The position numbers and the translations under genes were made by a program. Positions 56,745 to 64,000 of a stretch of 64,000 nucleotides of DNA are shown here, piece by piece. The notes beneath the pieces were generated by a model. That model did no database searches. It was not told the origin of the DNA and saw only the letters and a program-made list of their open reading frames with translations. The DNA is from Mastigias papua. Its lineage: Eukaryota; Cnidaria; Scyphozoa; Rhizostomeae; Mastigiidae. Location: contig OZ025282.1 in the NCBI GenBank assembly GCA_964019165.1, positions 12,978,229-13,042,228 of the forward strand, in the 5' to 3' direction. Position 1 is the first letter of the stretch, and the number at the start of each line of letters is the position of its first letter.

Positions 56745-58630
56745 TGAAACTTTGCAAAAGTATTGCTTTTGCTCTTTCCCAGATCTCATGAAAAGAGTTA
56801 GCGAAGACCTTTGTTTAATTTACTTGGAAACTTACGTGTCGTTTGGTATTAAGCAAGGAATTCACATCAACACAATTGTATACACAACCGCCTAAGCTAG
56901 TTTCATTAAGAAGCAACTTCTGCAATTAGGTTGCAATGTACAGTCAGCTATTGTTGGGCTGTGTTGTCATCACTGATCTGTAAAAGATACGTAATTGGGA
57001 TCGAAGGACTGTTTGTCCTTTACCGCATTGGTTGGGACAGCCAAATGTAATACTAGTTGTATGTTTTGTATTTAGCTTTTAATGCTGATGGAAAAAAGGA
57101 CTGTTTAATACAACCGAATTACGTCAAGTAATATGTATCAGTTAAAACCTTGCCCCATCACAAGTTTAATTATTAAATCATTAGTACTTATCAACGACAT
57201 GATGAAGTTCCCTATCCTCAAAACGTAGTGTAAAGATGTTAGATCATAGGTGACAAGTCACCTTGATTTGAATGAGTTTCTTTTGCTTATAAAAATTCAA
57301 GACCATTAAAAATCTTATTGATTTAACTTTTCAATTTCCGTGTCATTTCAGATGTCTCATTTCTAATTCAAAAATATTTCATAAGAGATAATGTAATACA
57401 TTGGTTTCCTTTCCACTAGAAATGATACAGCACTTTGCTTAAAATAAACTTGATCAAGGAAGGAATAAGCTGAAAAGGAAACAACGTCTTTGAGGGCAAC
57501 CTGGCAAAGAAGCATAGTAGATTAACGCATATAGGCCGTTTTCAGCCCAATTCCCTTCTCTATTTCCCGCCTTTATCCTAGTTCCAATCCCCTTTCTGTC
57601 TTCCTTGAGTCCATGCCGCATGCTTCTTCCTTGTTGGTCGCAAGAAAGTTTTTAGATCTAGTGTGATCAGAGTATTTATTGTATGGTAAAGTAGAATAAA
57701 GTGGTATACATACTGTACTGCAAGTGTCTGTGATGATGCTGCATAAATATCTGTGATGCTTTCAGCGATGTGGCTCATGTATTGCCAATTTGTCATTGCC
57801 TATCGGTCAGTCATTGTATACCTTCTGCATCACTTGGGACATTTGAATTCCTGTAAGAACAGCGCTTCACCCATCCGTCGATCGAAATTGGATGATTCCC
57901 AACCCACACAATGAATCTGACACTCATCGTGGCTATCCAGTACCGACTGCACATGATCACTTCTCAAGATTTATCTTAATCACTCGCACTATCGGGCCCA
58001 ACGTTCTGTACGGCCTAATTCGCAGACCTGCATTCCTCGCAAGATCCAACTTCGTAGCTGGTGCCACTGTTCCTGCCAACTCACCGAGAGTAAATACCCA
58101 CATACCCAAGGCCAACTGCATGTCGTTAGCTCAGCAATGTCTGCTATTCCTTCATTGACTGCAAAGTTTCCTGCATCCCGCTTAGTACACATCAAATTTT
58201 ACGGGTGAGTAAATCTACCTGAATTTTACACCTTTACTTTTACCCAGATATGGCACGTCACGTTATCACTATTAGCACAAATGAACAAGCCACTGTATGA
58301 TGATATATTTGCACACACCTAACAGCGTTGTATACATCAATGACATAAGTTTTGAGGTCCAGTTAGCTATCAGCGATAGCGTCCACTCTCCCATTGCGTT
58401 CTATATAGTTATCGTTCGATTATTCCTACCTTACGCTCCTTTTGCTTGGCCAAGAAGAGGTTGCACTTACCAGCTACATTAGCCTGTTTATATCATTGTC
58501 CTGATATACTACCTTACAGCTACCTTGTACTCGTTCTTTATATACCAGATATAGTTAATATCTACAATCTTGGACAGAATATAATGAGACTACCAACCCA
58601 ACGTTTGGAAGACCTACCAATTCCTTAAGT
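56745..58630. other. No recognised gene
   Basis: No conserved coding, terminal repeat or RNA motif was identified. Around 57830-58170 the base composition is less AT-rich than around it, without a recognisable product. Confidence 0.4.
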
Positions 58631-58639
58631 ACAGCTTGA

Positions 58640-58748
58640 TACAACACTAGTTGACCCCCTCTCCCCCTTTAGATCAATGTTGAATGGTAGGGAAACCACT
58701 CTATACCATGTGGTCAACATTGAGTTAGTGGAGGGGGGGAGGGGAAAA
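58640..58748. repeat. Short palindromic repeat with C-rich/G-rich arms
   Basis: CCCCCTCTCCCCC...ATCAATGTTGA is followed after ~28 bp by TCAACATTGA...GAGGGGGGGAGGGG. The arms can form a stem of about 30 bp with a gap. It may be a tiny MITE; no target duplication was resolved. Confidence 0.45.
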
Positions 58749-58834
58749 TGTGAAAGCAATGCCAGTCTGTGGGAAAACTTCAGTTTGTCTCATAATTATT
58801 GTCCAAGATTGTAGATAGTATTTATCCTCATCCA

Positions 58835-59707
58835 TCATTTTCTAGGACTTCACCCCTTAATATGCAATTATATGTTTGCCTGCTGCGCGATATCACTTAA
58901 TTCGCTAGTTCGATGCTTCTTTAGCTTATTAGCTAGCATTGTTCTCAGCTATCAGTTTGTAGGACTTGTCCCCTCACTATGCACGTAGAGATCTGCTTGC
59001 TGCGCGATTTCACTTCATTCTTTAGTTCCATACTTCTTTCGTTTATTAGCTCATATTGTTTCAGCTATCACTTTCTATAAATTTACCCCTTAATATCCAC
59101 ATATAGATTTGTTTGCTGCGTGATATCATTTATTGGTCGGCTCTATGCTTCTTTAGCTTATGAGCTAGTATTGTTTTCAGCAATCAGTTTCCTGGATTTT
59201 ACCCCTCAATATATGCACAGAGAGATTTGCTTGCTGCGCGAGGTCACTTAATTCGTTAGGATTTTACCCCTCAATATATGCACAGAGAGATTTGCTTGCT
59301 TCGTGAGGTCGCTTAATTCGTTAGTACTTATTTTTTTCAGCTATCAGTTTCAAGGATTTTACCCGTCAACATGCACATACAGATTTGCTTGCTGCCCGAT
59401 GTTGCTTAATTCGTTAGTTCTATACTCCTTTAGTTCATTAGCTAGTATTGTTTTTCAGCAATCAGTTTCGAAGAATTTACCCCACAACACGCACATAGAG
59501 AATTGCTTGCTGCGCGAGGCCGCTTACTTCGTTTGTACTTATCTTTTCTAGCTATCGGTTTGAAGGATGTTATCCCTCAACATGCATACAGAGCTTGCCT
59601 GCTGCGCGATGTCGCGTACCTTCCTTAGTTCGGTGTTTCTTTAGTTTATTAGCGAGTATTGTTTTCAGCAATCAGTTTCAAGAATTTTACCCATCAACAT
59701 ACACATA
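58835..59707 (+). repeat. Tandem satellite, ~117-bp unit
   Basis: The word GCTTGCTGCGCGA (with variants) recurs at 58878, 58995, 59111, 59229, 59294, 59387, 59505 and 59597. Full spacings are 116-118 bp; shorter ones (65, 92-93) mark truncated units. Each unit also has ACCCCTCAATATGCACA and AGTATTGTTTTCAGC-like text. The array continues after the insertion at 62700. Confidence 0.8.
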
Positions 59708-60379
59708 TACAATACCCGACAAAAGTCCTGGGACACTTTGCACTTTTTGCAGTCTGCAACAAACTTTCATTCCCCTCTCCCCCTGAAACAATGTTGGTTT
59801 TCTGGAGAAGTACCTGCGATAATGGGAAAATTTCGCGTGCACGCCAACTTCAAATGTACCACAAACGAATCAACATTGTTCTAGGGGGAAGGGGGGTGCA
59901 TGTTTGTAGCAACTATGACAATATGTAGAGGAAAATGGTTTTTTATCTGTTTCTTCTAAGTGTCCCAAGGACTTTTGTCCACTATTGTCTGGTATCAAAT
60001 TTGAAAGATAAAAGCTATTTGGCTGCAATCATGGGCGATCATAGGGTTTTCGGGGGCGCTGATTACGATAGTGACAACAGTTTTTACGTATCTTTACCCT
60101 ATGACGTCATGCTGACGTCACAGGGTAAATTTATTGGGCTTGTCTCTTGGAGGTGCATATAAACGGTACTTTTGTACACACAAGTGCAACTGTAAGCCAT
60201 GTTCATAAAAATATAAGGCTCGAGCTTCTATATAGCAAAAACGCAGAAGAATTATGAGCAGTAGTTTGCGCTTAACATCGTATTAAAAACGTAGCCTCGT
60301 AATCGTGAGCTTGACTGTAGGAATTGAACAACTGTCATAGGCGGCTGCAGATGGCCACAAAAGTGTACCATAAGGGTAC

Positions 60380-60723
60380 ACAGAGATTGAAATGAGATGA
60401 CGAGAGAAGCGAAAATTACTGATGAGAAGAATGAAGTTGTTAATTTGTGGCGAAAGGAGTTTAACTTGCCGCATAGTGACATCACAACTCGGTGTAGGAT
60501 CTCTAAATCTAGAGTAAACGCATAGGCAAACAGTGTATGGAGTCAAAACCATCCAGAAAAAGAGTTGTGAGCCTCCAGCACTAACTAGAAGGGCGAAGGG
60601 TCGTTTTCTCAGAAATTTTAAGTCATGACAGAACAGATTCAGGCCCTCTGAAGAGGCCAGAAAGGCTATGAGGGGAGGGGCAAGGCCTCCCCATCTTCGG
60701 GGACCCAGATAATGAGCACACAA
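60380..60723 (+). pseudogene. Family A HTH remnant, second copy
   Basis: The text LWRKEFNLPHSDITTRCRIS is recognisable around 60440-60510, followed by a stop in the helix region. It is homologous to 2430-2712. Confidence 0.35.
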
Positions 60724-61130
60724 GTAAATTCGATGGTGATAATATATGGTATGCTGTACAACCTGTTATCACTTCTAGCCCCCTTGACCACCTTAACAGT
60801 CAGTTTGAATTATGGAAAGATGCGGGAAATGATTATTTGACAAAATAAAGTGGACAAACTACGTTCTGTGGAATACAATACATGCAATACATTACACGGC
60901 TCAGCGTCCTTCAATGCAAATCAGACTGAACAACAACAACAATATGCACTAGCGACAGTTTACACGGTTTACACTCACAGTTTACACTTGAAAATCAGGC
61001 GAAAAAGGGTGCTTCCCTTGACGAAAGCAAAAAGGTGACCACCATGCCAGGTGTACACTATCTATGTACATGCTTTAATGATTTTTCATGAATTTTTTAG
61101 TATACTGGTAAGGAAATAATGAGGAAAAAC

Positions 61131-61205
61131 TCCACGGTTTACACTTTTTTGCATAAAGAATCACATGACCTAACTCTTAATACCTTCGAAAGTGTAAACC
61201 GTGGA
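61131..61205. repeat. Hairpin of GTGTAAACCGTGG motif pair
   Basis: CCACGGTTTACACTT and its inverse AAGTGTAAACCGTGG flank ~45 bp. The same pair, mutated, is in the copy at 3135-3205. Further GTGTAAAC(C/T)GTG words cluster at 60955-60990 and 61345-61380. Confidence 0.55.
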
Positions 61206-62699
61206 AAAAGGCCAATTTTCATACTACTACTACCTTTTCTATAAACTTGAATATTGTTGATGGGTGTACACATATTGTGTACATCTTTTACGTATTTTAC
61301 ACAAATTAAATACTAAGCGTATGCAGAAATACAGAGCTTTTTGCAAGTGTAAACTGTGGTGTAAACCGTGTAAACTGTGGAATGCATAGCAACAACACAC
61401 TGCGGGACACTCATCGCATTCCGTTGTTGTCAAGCTGCATACAAAAGCGTAGGTACAAAAAGGACAGAGGGAGGGGCAATTACAGCATTGATCTGAAGTG
61501 ACAAAATGTAACAATAAAACTGCCAATGAGTAAAACAACAGCCACATAGAGTGACTGTCTCTTCACCAGACATGTGAACCTGACGAACATATTGGCAGTT
61601 GGCATCATTCATTATGGTCTCTATCTCTAGTGCATCAATAAATTGTTGTTGTTATCTAGTGAAGCCATTTAGATTACTAGTGTGAATGTACTTTTGGTCG
61701 TTGTTCTTTTTAGCTAACTAGTAATTGTGTAACACGGAGGAGACTTTGAATATCCCTGCCGTCTGTTCTGTCTGTTTTGCTGATAACGGAAGTATTCCTG
61801 AAATTTCGCCATGCAGACAGGCATATGTAATCAATAGCGAATGTTTTCAATGGGGGTGTTTCTTGGGTACATTTTGAACTGTAATGCATAGCCAGTTAAC
61901 ACACCAGCCATAAAAGCAGTGCACATATAACGCCTCTTGTATAGAAAAAGTTGCCAAATTACATAAGCAGAATATATTTTAGGAATTTGAATAAGAACGA
62001 ATGGTGAAATTAATTAGTTACGGACTGCATCTGCGTAACCATAGCAATACTACCGTTAGTACATGTGCTAACGTCTGTCTTGGCCTCGTTTGCAAGTTCT
62101 GGCAAAGTTCAAGTAAAGCCGGTATTTAGAGCGTTTTTGCAAGCTAAGTTGCTCGAACTGTTCCTATATTGTCAAGATAAGTCTCGTGAGGCTCATTTCG
62201 TCGATTACATTGTTTTTGGAAGATAAAAATTATGTCCTAATACCGATTTGGGTAGGAGCACTGCCGGAAGGACAGAATGATAGATACCCACGTGGCATGA
62301 CGTCACAGAGATGACTTACAGAATTTTAAATATCACCATCGTTTTTAGCACCATCGATTACCCCTTGACCAACCAACACATTGCAGGTATAACGTGTTTT
62401 GAAAAACTTCAATACCAGACAATACCCGACAAAAGTCCTGGGACACTTTGCACTTTTTGCAGTCTGCAACAAACTTTCATTCCCCTCTCCCCCTGAAACA
62501 ATGTTGGTTTTCTGGAGAAGTACCTGCGATAATGGGAAAATTTCGCGTGCACGCCAACTTCAAATGTACCACAAACGAATCAACATTGTTCTAGGGGGAA
62601 GGGGGGTGCATGTTTGTAGCAACTATGACAATATGTAGAGGAAAATGGTTTTTTATCTGTTTCTTCTAAGTGTCCCAAGGACTTTTGTCCACTATTGTA

Positions 62700-62880
62700 G
62701 ATTTGCTTGCCGCGCGATGTCGCTTTATTCGTTAGTTCTATGCCTCTTTGGTTCATTCGCTAGTATTGTTTTCAGTAATCAGTTTCAAGAATTTACCCCC
62801 ACAATATGCACATAGAGATTTGCTTGCTGCGCGATGTCGCTTTATTCGTTAGTCCTATGCCTCTTTAGTTTATACTACCA
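62700..62880 (+). repeat. Satellite array, continuation
   Basis: GCTTGCCGCGCGATGTCGC (62704) and GCTTGCTGCGCGATGTCGC (62822) are 118 bp apart, the same unit as 58835-59707. Confidence 0.8.
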
Positions 62881-64000
62881 CAGAATTTTGGTAGCATTTA
62901 GCTTACATCGTGCCCCCCCCTTCCCAGAGGCTTCCCCTCATTCGCATTTACAGCCATTCCACACATTGTATTCGTTGTGCGTTTGTTGTTATCTCCTTTA
63001 TTTCTATACTTCCCGCCCCCCCTCCCAGCGTGTTCCGTTATTCGCATAAGCTATTCTTTACCTAGCCCTAGTTTCCCTGGGTCCCAGCACTTATCTAGAG
63101 TATTGTCTCATGCACTCCCTATTTCCCGTCCCCACCGCTTGCGCACTAGCTAGGCAGCGTCGATAATGTGTTTACTCTTAGACCTTAGCTCATCATTATC
63201 AGTTTATACGTGTTCTTGTTGCTTTGTAATACAACTCGCCTTTACGCCTCTAAGGTATCCATCGCAGGTCTCAAGCTGGTAGTATTTTAGCTCATATAGT
63301 AGTCATGTACTTGGTTATCTTGCAGTTGTAATACTCTGTTTCAACTCACTTGTTCCTTGGGCTTTTGCACTAATCAATCACTATAACACGTAATTTTTTT
63401 GTTTGTCTCTTAACTTCATGGATGCAAACAAATGGAATTCCGCCTGGTGAGTCCCGGCCTGACTGGCTTCAGTCACACATGCTTGTCATTCGATAGACCT
63501 GCATCACGTCAGCGAGTTCCGAATCCGTTGTGACTATTGTGGATCAGAACACAGTTCCGGTCTAAAGCCCGGCAAAACAGGATCCCAGATTGCCTAACCA
63601 AGTTCTATGTGCTACTACCTGAAGTCGGGTATCCCGAACTGCTAAGTCCTCACGTCTGTTCCCACCATTATCACAGGAGCAATAAGAGTCAACTAGACTG
63701 CCTCCCATCCCGATATAATGTTCCTTAGTTAAATCAGGGTTCATCAGGACTACTTTTCAAGGCAACATTCAATACCTGTCAGTTAATTTGGTTCACAATA
63801 ACTTCGGACCTGAGTGACAGTACGTTGGTCACGGTGTTCCCGTAAATATCTTCTATCAAAGCTGAAAATCTCGCCTACCCACTCACGAAAGCTACTTTCA
63901 AATAGCTGTCATCACTAAAGATGTGCAGCTCGCTGCAGACGTTTGCCTTCACTCAAACCACTGCAATTCTACTCTGGAAGATCAGAACGGGTTTAGTAGC
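62880..64000. other. No recognised gene; richer in C
   Basis: C-rich stretches (about 62910 and 63015) and less AT-rich sequence than the rest of the window, but no coding family, repeat end or RNA was recognised up to the window edge. Confidence 0.4.

Larger units (their letters stand above)
59710..62697. mobile_element. Composite family A insertion bounded by identical 278-bp repeats
   Basis: The satellite is interrupted at CACATA/TA; TA is present on both sides (59708-59709 and 62698-62699). The first and last 278 bp (59710-59987, 62420-62697) are identical by eye and in the same orientation; each unit has inverted ends CAATACCCGACAAAAGTCC / GGACTTTTGTCCACTATTG. Inside each unit the flank reads TCTGGTAT (59988) and its inverse ATACCAGA (62412). 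59990-61215 is the family A body; 61220-62410 is unrelated to the other copies and non-coding as far as I can see. Confidence 0.7.

Noticed and set aside
57892..58158. 88-residue + frame in slightly GC-richer sequence
   Set aside because: No domain, splice signals or homologous copy recognised; length is within chance expectation.
59595..59928. Short + frames repeated at 62311-62638 as a conserved small protein
   Set aside because: They are the same frame read in two identical copies of the 278-bp non-coding repeat; nucleotide identity explains the protein identity.

Overview
The window reads as a repeat-packed piece of an animal genome. It is AT-rich, has spliceosomal introns, and carries at least seventeen recognisable mobile elements or relics. 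The families present (BEL/Pao, Ty3/Gypsy, Penelope-like elements with a GIY-YIG tail, APE-type and RLE-type LINEs, pogo-like and Tc1-like DNA transposons, and an integrase-like DDE transposon) match in style what I know from cnidarian genomes, so an anthozoan or another cnidarian is my best guess. No marker gene fixes the taxon. I see no rRNA, tRNA, CRISPR or prokaryotic operon. The only host coding sequence I can support is two immunoglobulin-like exons on the + strand (32180-32476 and 53117-53484). Both are entered in intron phase 1, and they are probably parts of one receptor or adhesion gene separated by a 20.6 kb intron full of transposons.

Layout. 1-1709: nothing recognised. 1712-3324: a TA-flanked DNA transposon relic; other copies of this family A lie at 34541, 53930, 59710 and 62420. 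3775-6240: a poorly defined inverted-repeat element holding a clean 406-bp MITE. 6377-10438: the most interesting object, a 4.06 kb DNA transposon with ~300-bp terminal inverted repeats (TIRs). It carries two convergent genes, an alpha-kinase (+) and an intron-containing integrase-like DDE transposase (-). 12421-21138: a hAT-like element with an 8-bp target duplication, which contains a Harbinger-like MITE and a seemingly intact BEL/Pao retrotransposon with a 1752-residue Gag-Pol. 21157-24772: an element with ~395-bp TIRs that carries the tail of a cysteine-rich protein and has a Penelope 3' fragment inserted in its right TIR. 27141-31935: a mosaic of LINE and Penelope fragments on the minus strand.

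33-44 kb: a Tc1 relic, Penelope 3' ends with hammerhead-like motifs, a LINE whose ORF1 is split by a 4.8 kb Gypsy element (5-bp target duplication), and a Penelope element with RT and GIY-YIG domains. 45-51 kb: RLE-type LINE pieces on both strands. One of them is split by a 3.0 kb pogo-like transposon (46682-49687), which carries a HIRAN-like accessory gene divergent from its transposase. 51.5-52.5 kb: the 3' end of another LINE. 53.9-56.7 kb: a family A relic, a decayed BEL Gag/protease and Penelope fragments. 58.8-62.9 kb: a ~117-bp tandem satellite interrupted by a 2,988-bp composite whose two ends are identical 278-bp repeats.

The elements do not cooperate as a pathway; they are layers of successive insertions, and several junctions let the order be read. 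The best candidate for an undescribed system is the alpha-kinase-bearing transposon, followed by the pogo/HIRAN element. Family calls rest on motifs recognised by eye; no database search was possible.
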